Source of the DNA: Lacticaseibacillus suibinensis
GTDB lineage: Bacteria; Bacillota; Bacilli; Lactobacillales; Lactobacillaceae
Length of the DNA: 64,000 nucleotides
Direction of reading: 5' to 3'
Assembly: GCF_003946175.1 (NCBI RefSeq)
Contig: NZ_RHOK01000013.1
Location: 1 to 64,000 of the forward strand
Each line of letters starts with the position of its first letter. Position 1 is the first letter of the stretch. The notes beneath the pieces were generated by a model that saw nothing but the letters and a program-made list of their open reading frames with translations, did no database searches and was not told the origin of the DNA. Both the position numbers and the translations under genes were made by a program. Shown piece after piece: positions 42,763-54,116 of the stretch.

Positions 42763-43968
42763 TTAACGATCGAATTCCTCTCCCTCTTGGCTAAACATGT
42801 AACTCTGATGGTGATAGCGCATGGAGAGGATCATACCCACAGACAACATATCCGCCAGTAGGAACGAGCCCCCTTGCGAGATAAAAGGCAGTGGAATCCC
42901 AGTTAAAGGTAGCAGACCGATATTCATCCCGATGTTTTCAAAAATATGGAACACAAACATCATGATGACCCCAGTGGAAATGTAGGCATAAAATTCGTTT
43001 TGAGTATCGAAGGTGACCCGAATCATTTGGTAAATCAACAGGAAGTACAGCAGAATCACCGCCGCACAGCCGATAAACCCAAACGCTTCGCCAATCGTGG
43101 AAAACGCCATATCGGATTCCCGCACCGGCACCGTGACTTTCAAATTGTTGAAGCCGCGCCCGTACATTTGCCCGGAACCAATCGCCTTCATGGATTGCCA
43201 TAACTGATAGGAACTGGTGCTCGTCGCCCCACTGGGATCAAGCCAGGAGTCGATACGCTTGAACTGATATGCTGCAAAGCCCAAGTGTTCCAAAATCCGC
43301 CGGCCCCAAGGTTGCACCACCAAGACGATAGCCGTTGACCCGATGGCCCCGGCGCCGATGCCAATTGGGGCGATGATTTTCCAGGTAATGCCGGATACCA
43401 GCACCACCCCGGCAAAAATCGCCAGGAACACCAGCATGGTCCCGAAGTCATTTTGCAGCTTTAACAGCACTAGCACTGGCAGCGTCCAAAGCAACATTTC
43501 GCCAATCAGCCGCCAATCATTGGCCGTGCTGTGCTGATACTTGGTATTGTGGTTGGTCACCACCCGGCCCAGCATCAAGATATATGCCGGTTTCATCACC
43601 TCCGAAGGTTGGAAGGTGAACGAGCCAAACCCTAACCAGCTCTTGGCGCCAGTATGATCAAACACTGCTCGATCATAAGCCACTAGCACCAAAATCAGCA
43701 GAAAAATCCCGAGTCCGTACAAAATCGGCGCCACGCGCCACAGCTGCTCGGCATCGAATTGCATCACGAAAAAAATACCAATGCCGCCAATCACGTACCA
43801 CACAGCCTGCATAATCAAGGCCCGCGTGGTACTGGTCGAGGACGTATCATGCGAAACGGCCATGTAAATCGCTGCCATCCCAATCAACGCCAGCAGCATC
43901 ACCGACAGGATAATCCCGTAGTCGATGCGGTCTTCACTTTTGCGGCGGGTTGAAACTGCCTTTGCCAT
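42763..43968 (-). CDS. rodA: SEDS peptidoglycan polymerase RodA/FtsW family
   Basis: 401 aa with about ten membrane helices. SEDS blocks: FTFQPSEVMKPAYILMLGR, LLKLQNDFGTMLVFLAIFAGV, SGQMYGRGFNNLKVTVPVRESDMAFSTIGEAFGF (quoted in pieces: GQMYGRGF, VPVRESDMAFSTIGEAFGF), and the C-terminal LPLTGIPLPFISQGGSF. These proteins polymerise lipid II with a class B PBP. Its place in a cluster with mreB favours RodA (cell elongation) over FtsW. ATG 43968 follows AAAGGAGTG. Confidence 0.92.
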   Translation of the reverse strand: MAKAVSTRRKSEDRIDYGIILSVMLLALIGMAAIYMAVSHDTSSTSTTRALIMQAVWYVIGGIGIFFVMQFDAEQLWRVAPILYGLGIFLLILVLVAYDRAVFDHTGAKSWLGFGSFTFQPSEVMKPAYILMLGRVVTNHNTKYQHSTANDWRLIGEMLLWTLPVLVLLKLQNDFGTMLVFLAIFAGVVLVSGITWKIIAPIGIGAGAIGSTAIVLVVQPWGRRILEHLGFAAYQFKRIDSWLDPSGATSTSSYQLWQSMKAIGSGQMYGRGFNNLKVTVPVRESDMAFSTIGEAFGFIGCAAVILLYFLLIYQMIRVTFDTQNEFYAYISTGVIMMFVFHIFENIGMNIGLLPLTGIPLPFISQGGSFLLADMLSVGMILSMRYHHQSYMFSQEGEEFDR

Positions 43969-44061
43969 GCCGTCACTCCTTTCCCTGCCTCACGTCTCAG
44001 CCGAAACCGGCAGAAAGCGGGCTGAGTCTACTGGCCCAACCCGCTGACGTGGTCCTGCTCA

Positions 44062-44289
44062 CTAGGCGCGATGCAGGTGGTATTCACTCAATAGATAATT
44101 CTCGGCATCGGCCAAATTCTTGAACCGGTTGCCTTGCATGCTACCCGCCACGAAGCCTTGAAAATGTTTGCCATCCGCTTCCGGCTCAATGTAGCCAATT
44201 TCGACTTTACCCACCGTCAGCACTGAAACCGTGTGGCCGTTACGGGTCACTTCTTCCTGTTTGACGGTGATTTTTTGCTCTTTTGCCAT
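44062..44289 (-). CDS. DUF2969 family protein
   Basis: 75 aa, soluble. MAKEQKITVKQEEV start, then VEIGYIEPEADGKHFQGFV and a C-terminal helix NLADAENYLLSEYHLH. Short conserved protein of lactobacilli that lies in the rodA/mreB neighbourhood; function unknown. ATG 44289 has AAGGAG upstream. Between it and rodA lies an 80-bp gap with an imperfect hairpin (agcggg ... cccgct) lacking a T tract. Confidence 0.85.
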   Translation of the reverse strand: MAKEQKITVKQEEVTRNGHTVSVLTVGKVEIGYIEPEADGKHFQGFVAGSMQGNRFKNLADAENYLLSEYHLHRA

Positions 44290-44304
44290 GAAAACTCCTT
44301 TGTT

Positions 44305-44589
44305 TTAACGGTGAAAATCAAACTGCGCACTTTCCGACAGATTCTTCTGCGGATCCGGATTGCGCCGCACGGTGAAGAAATCCGGCACCGGATCCAAGCC
44401 GCCGCGGATAAAAGGATTGCAGCGAATAATCCGGGCAATGCCCATGATCAGCCCTTTAATCACGCCGTGTTTGGCTAGGGCCTGAATCATGTACGTCGAG
44501 CAGGTCGGATAATACCGACAGCTCGCCGGTAGCAAAGGAGAAATAAAGCGCTGATAAAATTTCACTAGCGCCATCGCCAGCTTGCGCAT
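44305..44589 (-). CDS. yidD: Membrane protein insertion efficiency factor YidD
   Basis: 94 aa. Signature [28 protein letters not shown] with three cysteines, then [17 protein letters not shown]. YidD helps YidC insert membrane proteins at the inner face of the membrane, through an amphipathic N-terminal helix. Start at ATG 44589, 8 nt after AGAGG; a GTG at 44598 in frame overlaps that box. It is located 11 bp downstream of the epuA-like gene in the mreB cluster. Confidence 0.94.
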   Translation of the reverse strand: MRKLAMALVKFYQRFISPLLPASCRYYPTCSTYMIQALAKHGVIKGLIMGIARIIRCNPFIRGGLDPVPDFFTVRRNPDPQKNLSESAQFDFHR

Positions 44590-44600
44590 CACTTTCACCT

Positions 44601-44771
44601 CTACTTCAGAAAGTCAAAAATATGCTGCCAGGTACTGGGGGCAAACACCATGAATGGACTACCACCATTGATGGCATAGCCCACCATCGCGCCAATCACC
44701 AACGCCAGCACAATGAGCAAAAAGCCGATCAATAGTTTTCGCAAAACGCTTTTAGCATAAGCTGAACGCAT
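44601..44771 (-). CDS. EpuA-like small membrane protein (RNA polymerase subunit beta-annotated family)
   Basis: 56 aa from ATG 44771 (GAGGAGG 6 nt upstream). One membrane helix ([22 protein letters not shown]) followed by the family ending [21 protein letters not shown]. Databases often label this family DNA-directed RNA polymerase subunit beta because it can be fused to or adjacent to rpoB; no polymerase domain is present here. Role unknown. It lies 14 bp after mreB. Confidence 0.82.
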   Translation of the reverse strand: MRSAYAKSVLRKLLIGFLLIVLALVIGAMVGYAINGGSPFMVFAPSTWQHIFDFLK

Positions 44772-44785
44772 GATCGACCTCCTCA

Positions 44786-45775
44786 TCAATATTGCTTGTG
44801 ATGCGCAATATTATCCAGCAACACGCCCGTGCCAAGGGCCACCGCGTCAAGCGGATCGTCAGCCAGCAGCACCGGTACCCGCAGCTCGTTGGCGAAAAGA
44901 TGGTTGATGCCATTCAGCAACGCCCCACCCCCGGTCAGCATGACGCCGCGATCGATGATGTCGGCAGACAGCTCAGGCGGCGTCTTCTCCAGCACTTCCT
45001 TGGCGGCGGCCACGATTTGAATCATCGTGTCATGCAAGGCTTCTTGGACTTCGACTGAGGTGACTTCAACCTCACGCGGCAAACCGGTGGCGATATCGCG
45101 GCCGCGGACTTCCATCTTCTTTTCGGGATCAGCTTCGTACACCGCCCCGATTTGAATTTTCAGCTGTTCAGCGGTATGTTCCCCAATCAGCAGCTTGTGC
45201 TTGTTCTTGACATACGCCGCAATCGCGGCGTCCATCTTATCGCCGGCGAGTCGCAAGCTGCGACTAGTGACGATTTCGCCCATCGACAGTACGGCCACGT
45301 CTGAGGTCCCGCCACCGATATCGATAACCATGTTGCCCTGAGGCTGGAAGATATCTAGCCCGGCGCCGACTGCAGCGACTTTAGGCTCGAATTCTAGATA
45401 GACCTTACCACCGCCGGATTTCTCGGCCGCCTGAATAATGGCCTTTTGTTCAATCGAGGTGATGTTGGTTGGGGCACAGATCAAAATGTTCGGCTTGGAC
45501 ATGAAGCCCTTGACATTCAGCTTGTTGATGAAGTACTCCAGCATCGCTTCGGTGATATCAAAGTCGGCAATCACACCGTCTTTCAGCGGCCGAATCGACT
45601 TGATGTTGCCTGGCGTGCGGCCAACCATTTTATAGGCTTCTGTCCCCACCGCCAAAACCTTGCCAGTATGCGTATCAATGGCGACAACGGAAGGTTCATT
45701 CAGCACAATGCCTTTGCCCTTCACATTGATCAGAACGTTCGCCGTTCCCAGATCGATCCCAATATCTTTTGCCAT
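44786..45775 (-). CDS. mreB: Rod-shape protein MreB/Mbl
   Basis: 329 aa actin-like ATPase. Phosphate-1 block DIGIDLGTANVLI, phosphate-2 MVIDIGGGTSDVAVLS, adenosine block MLTGGGALLNGINHL. MreB filaments guide lateral wall synthesis under the membrane with RodA. It is a stand-alone gene without mreCD, so it may be the Mbl- or MreBH-like paralogue. ATG 45775 follows GAGGAGAG. Downstream epuA and yidD genes are probably co-transcribed. Confidence 0.95.
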   Translation of the reverse strand: MAKDIGIDLGTANVLINVKGKGIVLNEPSVVAIDTHTGKVLAVGTEAYKMVGRTPGNIKSIRPLKDGVIADFDITEAMLEYFINKLNVKGFMSKPNILICAPTNITSIEQKAIIQAAEKSGGGKVYLEFEPKVAAVGAGLDIFQPQGNMVIDIGGGTSDVAVLSMGEIVTSRSLRLAGDKMDAAIAAYVKNKHKLLIGEHTAEQLKIQIGAVYEADPEKKMEVRGRDIATGLPREVEVTSVEVQEALHDTMIQIVAAAKEVLEKTPPELSADIIDRGVMLTGGGALLNGINHLFANELRVPVLLADDPLDAVALGTGVLLDNIAHHKQY

Positions 45776-45852
45776 GAATTTCTCTCCTCATTTCAGTCCT
45801 AATTGATGATTATACCACAGGCGGGGCGCCGCCGAACCGGCCCTAAGGCGGA

Positions 45853-46089
45853 CTAGCGAATCAGGTACTGCAAGCTACCAGCCGCGGTAATCAGCGACAG
45901 GAAAAATTCGCTGACGTTGTAGCCAATGGCAATGGCCAAAAAGATCATCAGCAGTTGGCTTTCCCGCTCGTGGCCGGCTTTGAGCAATTTATCAAACCGC
46001 AGCGCAAAAAGCAGCCGAAAGGTGATCATGATAAATACAAAATGTGATACCAGCGTCAAGGCGCCGGTAATGCCCAAATCAGTCGCCAT
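45853..46089 (-). CDS. DUF1146 family membrane protein (YwzB-like)
   Basis: 78 aa with two hydrophobic segments (VSHFVFIMITFRLLFAL and MIFLAIAIGYNVSEFFLSLI). The motif FRLLFALRFDKLL is that of DUF1146 (YwzB), a small protein usually lying between the ATP synthase operon and murA or mreB in Firmicutes. Function unknown. ATG 46089 follows CGGAGGCC. It lies about 80 bp upstream of mreB on the same strand. Confidence 0.88.
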   Translation of the reverse strand: MATDLGITGALTLVSHFVFIMITFRLLFALRFDKLLKAGHERESQLLMIFLAIAIGYNVSEFFLSLITAAGSLQYLIR

Positions 46090-46180
46090 AGTGGCCTCCG
46101 TTTCCGTATGCAGTCTAAATTATACCGATTTTTTCAATCGAGTGCGACTGTGTTTACTGAAATTAATAGTTTTCTAACCA

Positions 46181-46370
46181 CGCTGGCTGCACGCGGCCTG
46201 CTGTGCGGCCGGCCGGAGCCAAAGGTCGGTCTCCGACCTAGTTTAGAAGCCGCAGTCGCTACGCTCCGGTGCGTCTTCTAAACTGCCGCGATGAGGACTG
46301 GTCAGCCTGCCAAGTGCGCAGTCTGACCAGTCCTCATCGTCTCACTGCTGGCCTCACGCCCCAAGCGCCG
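46181..46370 (+). repeat. Three-hairpin structured element, copy D
   Basis: Hairpin a: ggccggag (46211-46218) with ctccgacc (46231-46238). Hairpin b: agtttagaag (46240-46249) with cttctaaact (46275-46284), extended by cgca/tgcg. Linker GCCGCGAT. Hairpin c: a perfect 16-bp stem, 46290-46305 with 46323-46338. Weaker outer pairing encloses all three. Same architecture as copy E on the other strand. Confidence 0.75.
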
Positions 46371-46611
46371 TCCCCACCACCGAAACACACTGGATAACAG
46401 TAAAAACACAACCCGGCCACATCGCAATGAGAACTAATCAACACTAGCAAAAATATTCAAGCCAAAGAATGTGCCCTTCAACGAAACTCCAGATAAACTT
46501 TTCGAAGCGAGTATTTCTGAACTACTCATCGCAAAGTAACCGGCGAAGATGCCAAAACACCTTAAAAAACGTCAATCCGCATTTATATTCTGGCACCCCT
46601 TTTGTTATGAA

Positions 46612-46852
46612 GCGGGTTGCGGTGGTGACGGGCGGAGCCTGGCGGGGGTCTGGCCGTGAAACGATTAGCGACAGGCAGACCGGCGCGGTTTTTGGGCAGG
46701 GCTGCCCAGAGCTAATCGCGGCAAAGTCGAAGACAGCAACGAGCGAAGCGAGGCTGGCTTCATCTTTGGGTCCGAGACCGGTTTTCGGCTCGGACCGGCC
46801 GCACAGCCAGCACCCCCGCCAAGCGGAGCCCACCAACGCCGCAACCTGCGGC
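46612..46852 (-). repeat. Three-hairpin structured element, copy E (inverted)
   Basis: Long outer stem: 46612-46657 pairs imperfectly with 46801-46852. Read on the minus strand: hairpin a ggtccgag / ctcggacc (46796-46769); hairpin b aaagatgaag / cttcgacttt (46767-46723), extended by cagc/gctg; linker GCCGCGAT; hairpin c cgattagc / gctaatcg (46718-46662), with an inner gggcag / ctgccc palindrome. Order and linker are the same as in copy D. Confidence 0.75.
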
Positions 46853-46875
46853 CCGGTCCATCAAAACCCAAGAAC

Positions 46876-46904
46876 ACAAAAACAGCACCGCTAAGCGCGA
46901 TGCT
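46876..46904 (-). terminator. Terminator of the atp operon
   Basis: Minus strand: agcatcgc / gcggtgct stem, loop gctta, then GTTTTTGTG; 17 bp past the atpC stop. Confidence 0.85.
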
Positions 46905-46920
46905 GAATTGATTGGTCTGA

Positions 46921-47358
46921 TTAACCGCCCAGGCCGCTCTTGCGGACGTGGATTCGGTTGATGGCGCGCTGCAGGGCCACTTGGGCACGTTGCAGTTCGT
47001 CTTGATCCCGATGGCTCTTGGCATCCTCGATGCGGCGTTCGGCGCGCTTGCGCGCAGCTTCCGCCCGCGTCAAATCGATATCGCGAGCCCGTTCGGCAGA
47101 GTCGGCGACAATCGAACAAACATTGTTCGACATCTCCATGAAGCCACCATTCACGGCAATCATGTTTTCATGGCCGGGGCTGTCAACGCGGCGAACGCGC
47201 ACTTCCCCGATCACAAGTGGTGCAACAACGGGTTCATGGTTGGCCATGATCCCCATATCGCCAGTGGTGGTTTTCACCACCACGAGGCTGGCATGGTGAT
47301 CATAAACCAAACCATCCGGTGTCACGATGTTAACAGTCAGGACATTTTGTTCTGCCAC
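46921..47358 (-). CDS. atpC: ATP synthase F1 epsilon subunit
   Basis: 145 aa. N-terminal beta-sandwich: [39 protein letters not shown] (recognised blocks [10 protein letters not shown] and [13 protein letters not shown]), then a C-terminal helical hairpin rich in Glu/Arg ([20 protein letters not shown]). Central-stalk subunit that can inhibit ATP hydrolysis. GTG 47358 follows AGGGAGGGG. Last gene of atpBEFHAGDC. Confidence 0.97.
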   Translation of the reverse strand: MAEQNVLTVNIVTPDGLVYDHHASLVVVKTTTGDMGIMANHEPVVAPLVIGEVRVRRVDSPGHENMIAVNGGFMEMSNNVCSIVADSAERARDIDLTRAEAARKRAERRIEDAKSHRDQDELQRAQVALQRAINRIHVRKSGLGG

Positions 47359-47381
47359 GATAACCCCTCCCTTCTGCGTCG

Positions 47382-48863
<1,482 letters not shown>

Positions 48864-48866
48864 TTA

Positions 48867-49796
48867 CTACTCAAGTGCATTGGCCCCACCGACGATTTCG
48901 GTGATTTCCGTGGTAATGGCCGACTGCCGTGCCCGGTTGTAAGTCGTCGATAACTTGGAAATCAAATCGTTGGCATTGTCTGTGGCACTCTTCATGGCAG
49001 TGGTTGAAGCGGCATGCTCAGCAGTTTTGGCATCCATGATGGCGCCAAAAATCAAGCTTTCCGCGTACTGAGGCAAAATCGCTTCCAGCACTGCGTCCGG
49101 ATCAGGTTCCGTGATATATTCGATCGGCGTGTCTGCGACTTCACTGGCATCAAGGTCAGAGATAGGCAGCATTTTTTCAGCGCGGAACGCTGATGTCAAT
49201 GAGTTGACATGGTGGTTGTAGCACACATACAGCTCATCGAACACTTCGTTATCGAACATCGTCACCGCGGTTTTCACGATTTCTCGCACCTCGTTAAAGG
49301 TCGGGACATCCGACACACCGCGATATTCATAAGCCAGATTAACGCCGCGATTTTTGAAGAAATCAGCGCCGACCCCGCCGACTGCCATCACAACGTAATC
49401 CGCGTCGTTTTGGTGGTCTTGGGTGATCATTTGCATCATGGCCTTCAAAATTGTGCTGTTGTAGGCACCCACCAAGCCGCGGTCAGAGGTAATGACCAGA
49501 TAACCGGTTTTCTTGACGGGACGTTGTTGCAACAATGATGCCACTTCAAGGTGTTGCTTGCTGGCATCAGCATTGGTCAACTCTTCAGTTTCCTGACGTT
49601 CCAGCTCCAGCAGCTGGGCGGCGGCCAAGTGCGTCACGATTTGACGCACCCGATCGGCGTACAGTTGGTATTGTCCGGAACGCTTTTCAATCTGGCTCAA
49701 TTTGGCGCCGGAGACCATTTGCATGGCCTGCGTGATCTGACCCGTTTTCTTGGTCGAGTTGATCTGGCGCTTGATATCCATCAATGATTCAGCCAT
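48867..49796 (-). CDS. atpG: ATP synthase F1 gamma subunit
   Basis: 309 aa. N-terminal helix [30 protein letters not shown], central [16 protein letters not shown], and the C-terminal helix [20 protein letters not shown] ... [23 protein letters not shown] (quoted in pieces). Rotor shaft linking F1 to the c-ring. ATG 49796 follows GGAGGTG. Slightly longer than many homologues through an insert after residue 60 ([14 protein letters not shown]). Confidence 0.97.
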   Translation of the reverse strand: MAESLMDIKRQINSTKKTGQITQAMQMVSGAKLSQIEKRSGQYQLYADRVRQIVTHLAAAQLLELERQETEELTNADASKQHLEVASLLQQRPVKKTGYLVITSDRGLVGAYNSTILKAMMQMITQDHQNDADYVVMAVGGVGADFFKNRGVNLAYEYRGVSDVPTFNEVREIVKTAVTMFDNEVFDELYVCYNHHVNSLTSAFRAEKMLPISDLDASEVADTPIEYITEPDPDAVLEAILPQYAESLIFGAIMDAKTAEHAASTTAMKSATDNANDLISKLSTTYNRARQSAITTEITEIVGGANALE

Positions 49797-49807
49797 GCGG
49801 CACCTCC

Positions 49808-51340
<1,533 letters not shown>

Positions 51341-51886
51341 CTAATTACTAAGCAGCGTTGCCCGCAGTTGCGCCAGCCGCGTGGCGACGGTGCCGTCAAT
51401 GACAACATCATCAGCCACCACTTTAACGCCGCCAACGATACTTTGATCGATGACCGGCGTTACTTCAACGGCTTGCGCGTTTAACTTCGTGGCAATGGCT
51501 TGTTTAATCGCCTGAAGCTGCGAATCTGACATTGCCACAGCAGTCGTCACGACCGCTTTCACAATGCCATTGGCAGCATCGTAGCGGGCTTCAAAATCAT
51601 CGAAGACCGCTGCGAGGCCGCCTAGTCGGCCATTGGCTTGCACAATTCCCACCAGCTGCGAAACCAAATCGGACCGTGATTGCAGCAAAATGCTAAGCAA
51701 TTGATCCTTGTCGGCGGCAGTGAGATTTTTGCTGGTCAAAGCCGAAAGCAGTTCAGGGGTTTGTTTCAGTACTGCCTGCAGCTCATTGACTTCTTCATGC
51801 ACCGCTTGGAGTTGGTTTTGTTCTTGGGCAACCTCGAACAACGCCTTCCCGTAGCGTGGTGCGGCATCGCGATCAGTGACTGCCAT
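51341..51886 (-). CDS. atpH: ATP synthase F1 delta subunit
   Basis: 181 aa from ATG 51886 (TAGGTGA upstream, five-base spacing). N-terminal six-helix domain AVTDRDAAPRYGKALFEVAQEQ and C-terminal VIDQSIVGGVKVVADDVVIDGTVATRLAQLRATLL, the OSCP signature (IVGGVKV). Part of the peripheral stalk with AtpF. Its start overlaps the atpF end by 14 bp, consistent with coupling. Confidence 0.96.
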   Translation of the reverse strand: MAVTDRDAAPRYGKALFEVAQEQNQLQAVHEEVNELQAVLKQTPELLSALTSKNLTAADKDQLLSILLQSRSDLVSQLVGIVQANGRLGGLAAVFDDFEARYDAANGIVKAVVTTAVAMSDSQLQAIKQAIATKLNAQAVEVTPVIDQSIVGGVKVVADDVVIDGTVATRLAQLRATLLSN

Positions 51887-52364
51887 TGGCGTCACCTAAC
51901 TCACTGATGTATTGATCAATCAATGTTTGCTGTGCGGCTGGGTCGAGTTCCTTAGCAATCAGCTTTTCAGCGATGGCCAAAGATAAGGAAGCAACGTCTT
52001 TTTGGGCCGCATTCAAGGCGTCTTGCCGCTGTTGGGCAATATCCTTGTCTGCGTTGGCCTTCAACTTTGTGACCTCTGCCTGCGCATTAGCCACGAGCTG
52101 CTGACGCTGTGCTTCGCCATTTTCCTTCGCCTGTGAGACGATTTTAACGGCGTCTTCCTTGGAACTCTTCAGTTCTGCTTCACGCTGGGCCGCCATCTTC
52201 TGGGCGTCCTGGCGCGTTTGGTCAGCATAATCCAGATCGCTATCGATCTTATCCTGACGTTCAGCCATGATCTTGGTCACTGGCTTCCAAGCAAAAGTCC
52301 CAACCAGTACTAATAAAACAGCGAAAGCGGCGAGTAGAAAGAGCGTATCACCAAAAGTTGCCAT
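51873..52364 (-). CDS. atpF: ATP synthase Fo b subunit
   Basis: 163 aa from ATG 52364; the in-frame ATG at 52373 sits on top of the AAAGGGG box and is rejected. One N-terminal membrane helix (LFLLAAFAVLLVLVGTFAW), then a long charged coiled coil (ERQDKIDSDLDYADQTRQDAQKMAAQREAELK and on, in pieces). Peripheral stalk of Fo. Overlaps atpH by 14 bp. Confidence 0.96.
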   Translation of the reverse strand: MATFGDTLFLLAAFAVLLVLVGTFAWKPVTKIMAERQDKIDSDLDYADQTRQDAQKMAAQREAELKSSKEDAVKIVSQAKENGEAQRQQLVANAQAEVTKLKANADKDIAQQRQDALNAAQKDVASLSLAIAEKLIAKELDPAAQQTLIDQYISELGDANGSH

Positions 52365-52402
52365 GTGAATCATTCCCCTTTCTTAATTTGCCGCTGGGCG
52401 AA

Positions 52403-52615
52403 TTACTTCAAAACAAGCATGAACGCAACAACGATAGCCATGATCGGCACGGCTTCGATCAGCCCAACACCGATAAACATAGTGGAACGCAGGTTGCCGG
52501 TTGCTTCTGGCTGACGAGCCATCCCTTCAAGGGCCTTGGAAATAACCTTACCGTTACCATATGAAGCCGCGAAAGCAGCGATGCCTGCGGCGATAGATGC
52601 AGCGAGATATTGCAT
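52403..52615 (-). CDS. atpE: ATP synthase Fo c subunit
   Basis: 70 aa, two membrane helices joined by the polar loop EGMARQPEA. Proton-carrying carboxylate is E54 in GLIEAVPI. The surrounding residues lack the Gln/Ser-Thr sodium pattern, so proton coupling is expected. Forms the rotor ring. ATG 52615 follows TAGGAGG. Confidence 0.98.
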   Translation of the reverse strand: MQYLAASIAAGIAAFAASYGNGKVISKALEGMARQPEATGNLRSTMFIGVGLIEAVPIMAIVVAFMLVLK

Positions 52616-52633
52616 GATTTATCCTCCTAATGA

Positions 52634-53356
52634 TTAATCAGAAATAACCTTTTCAGACGTGTAGACCGTTGATAAGGTAACAAAAATGTACGCTTGAATC
52701 GTACCAATGAAGACTGAGAACCCTTGCCAAATCACTTCGATCGCGAAGCCACCAATGAAGGATACCCCACCGAGCAGCCCGTGCCCCGAAAAGGCGAGCT
52801 GGCGAATCAGTAGCAGTAACACTTCACCGGCGTAAATGTTCCCGTAAAGTCGTAATGCTAAGGTGACAAAGTTAGTGATGTTTTCAATCAAGTTGATGGG
52901 GAGCAGAAAAGCGACAGGTGACACGTACTCATGCAGATAACCTTTGGCGCCGTTAAAGACGACCCCAAAGAAATGTGAAAGCACCAGCACCAGCATCGCC
53001 AAACTTAACGTGATGATGGGATCGGCAGTACTTGACCGCACCCAGGTTTTACCCCCAACATCAAGTTGAAGGAACAACCCGAGCTGGTTGTTCACCCAAA
53101 CGAACAGGAACAACACAAAGGCAAACAGACCAAAACGATTGCCTTCCTTCCCTGGCATCGCTTGTTTGACGATGCCATTGGTGAAGTCAATCAAATATTC
53201 GAGCACGTTCTGCCGACCATTCGGACGCAGCGTTGGCTTGCGAGCAAGCCAGAACACCAACGCAAAAATCAGAATGCAAGAGATCAAAATCGCCAAATCG
53301 TTCGCCAAGTTAAACCGCAGACCCATAAAACTAACCACGGGATAGCTTTCGTTCAC
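52634..53356 (-). CDS. atpB: ATP synthase Fo a subunit
   Basis: 240 aa from GTG 53356, placed by AAGGAGG 9 nt upstream; no ATG fits the box. Multi-pass membrane protein with the essential arginine in NFVTLALRLYGNIYAGEVL near residue 172 and the C-terminal GTIQAYIFVTLSTVYTSEKV. It forms the half-channels next to the c-ring. First gene of the operon; no atpI gene lies upstream, where upp and structured repeats are found instead. Confidence 0.96.
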   Translation of the reverse strand: MNESYPVVSFMGLRFNLANDLAILISCILIFALVFWLARKPTLRPNGRQNVLEYLIDFTNGIVKQAMPGKEGNRFGLFAFVLFLFVWVNNQLGLFLQLDVGGKTWVRSSTADPIITLSLAMLVLVLSHFFGVVFNGAKGYLHEYVSPVAFLLPINLIENITNFVTLALRLYGNIYAGEVLLLLIRQLAFSGHGLLGGVSFIGGFAIEVIWQGFSVFIGTIQAYIFVTLSTVYTSEKVISD

Positions 53357-53487
53357 AGAATTCACCTCCTTAAGTCGGCTGCGCCCACGCACGCCTATGT
53401 ACGGGCGTTAATCGCGGGGCATGCACATGCGCAAGCGCAGTCAAAATTGCGGATTTCCGGATACTCATCCTTCAAAACACACTCAAT

Positions 53488-53516
53488 ACTCTATCACCTT
53501 TTGCATGAAAAAACAA
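53488..53516 (-). promoter_or_regulatory. Candidate promoter of the atp operon
   Basis: Minus strand: -35 TTGTTT (53516-53511), 17-bp spacer, -10 TAGAGT (53493-53488). Confidence 0.5.
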
Positions 53517-53756
53517 AGCACGCCGGTTGATTTTCATCACTTTTTGCAAACCCTTTTCATTACGATTTTCACACAGAAAGCGGCTTCATGGTTAAACTTG
53601 GCCAACCTGGTTGAAAATGTCAGCCAAGTTGAAAACAAGGCAACCGCTTCAAACACTGTTTTTCTGTAAACGTCCGTAACGGTCTGAACAAAAATCTGGG
53701 TCGGCGCTAACTGTCATGGGCAGCGGTGGTAGTGGCTACCTGCATCATAGCCGAAC

Positions 53757-53816
53757 AAAGCGCCCTGGCACAAGCCAAGACGCTTTGGGGGCAGTGTGAT
53801 TAAAGTCACATTGTCT
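53757..53816 (-). terminator. Two hairpins, possible upp terminator
   Basis: agtgtga / tcacatt (7-bp stem, loop ttaaag) and caaagcg-c-ctggc / gccaag-a-cgctttg. Neither is followed by a good T tract, so function as terminator is tentative. Confidence 0.4.
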
Positions 53817-53831
53817 GGGTATTTGTTTTGA

Positions 53832-54116
53832 ACGGCAAAGATGATGCGCAGACCTGCGCAGCTTTAGTTGCGCTCCCCGGGGGCAACGGATGAGTGTCTA
53901 GCTACACTCATCACCTCGAAGCCAAAGTGCGGCTTCAATGCGTTGAGCTAGGCTAGTCGTCCGGCAAAATGCGGTCGCCCTCCGCAGCCTGTTTAGTTGC
54001 GCTCCGGTCGGCAACGCGCGAGCGATTAGCTACGCTCATAGCCTCACCGGCAAAAGGCGCCGGTAAGGCTATGAGCTAGGCTACTCGTCGCGCTAAGCCC
54101 GCCGACCTCCGCAGCG
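53832..54116 (-). repeat. 127-bp structured tandem repeat array in the upp 3' region (two full units, one partial)
   Basis: Units 53990-54116 (127 bp) and 53864-53989 (126 bp), plus a truncated tail 53832-53863. On the minus strand the first unit starts at the base right after the upp TAA with CGCTGCGGAG. Each unit holds a long hairpin (arms 54035-54051 / 54059-54075 and 53907-53923 / 53931-53947; loop of seven) and a shorter gttgc ... gcaac hairpin. Homologous to 38862-39027. Confidence 0.82.

Larger units (their letters stand above)
46090..46920. other. 831-bp gene-free region with two inverted structured elements
   Basis: Between DUF1146 and atpC. Contains element D (46181-46370), a spacer of about 240 bp without recognisable content (46371-46611), element E (46612-46852, inverted relative to D) and the atp terminator (46876-46904). 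Open frames here overlap the palindromes and have no credible start or family. Confidence 0.75.
53357..54116. other. 760-bp gene-free region between atpB and upp
   Basis: From right to left: structured 127-bp repeats after the upp stop (53832-54116); a hairpin agtgtga / tcacatt (53794-53813); a longer hairpin caaagcg ... cgctttg (about 53757-53790); AT-richer sequence with the atp promoter (53488-53516) and a 5' leader of about 120 nt. An open + strand frame at 53421-53669 has no ribosome site or similarity. Confidence 0.75.

Noticed and set aside
46469-46894. Open frames on both strands between DUF1146 and atpC
   Set aside because: They overlap the palindromic element E, have no ribosome sites, and translate to Arg/Pro/Gly-rich sequence without family features.
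53421-53669. + strand ORF of 82 codons upstream of atpB
   Set aside because: No ribosome site, no promoter, antisense to the atp leader, composition not protein-like.
53832-54116. Simple upp transcription terminators
   Set aside because: The hairpins lack T tracts and form homologous tandem units also found after metI, so a repeat family explains them better.
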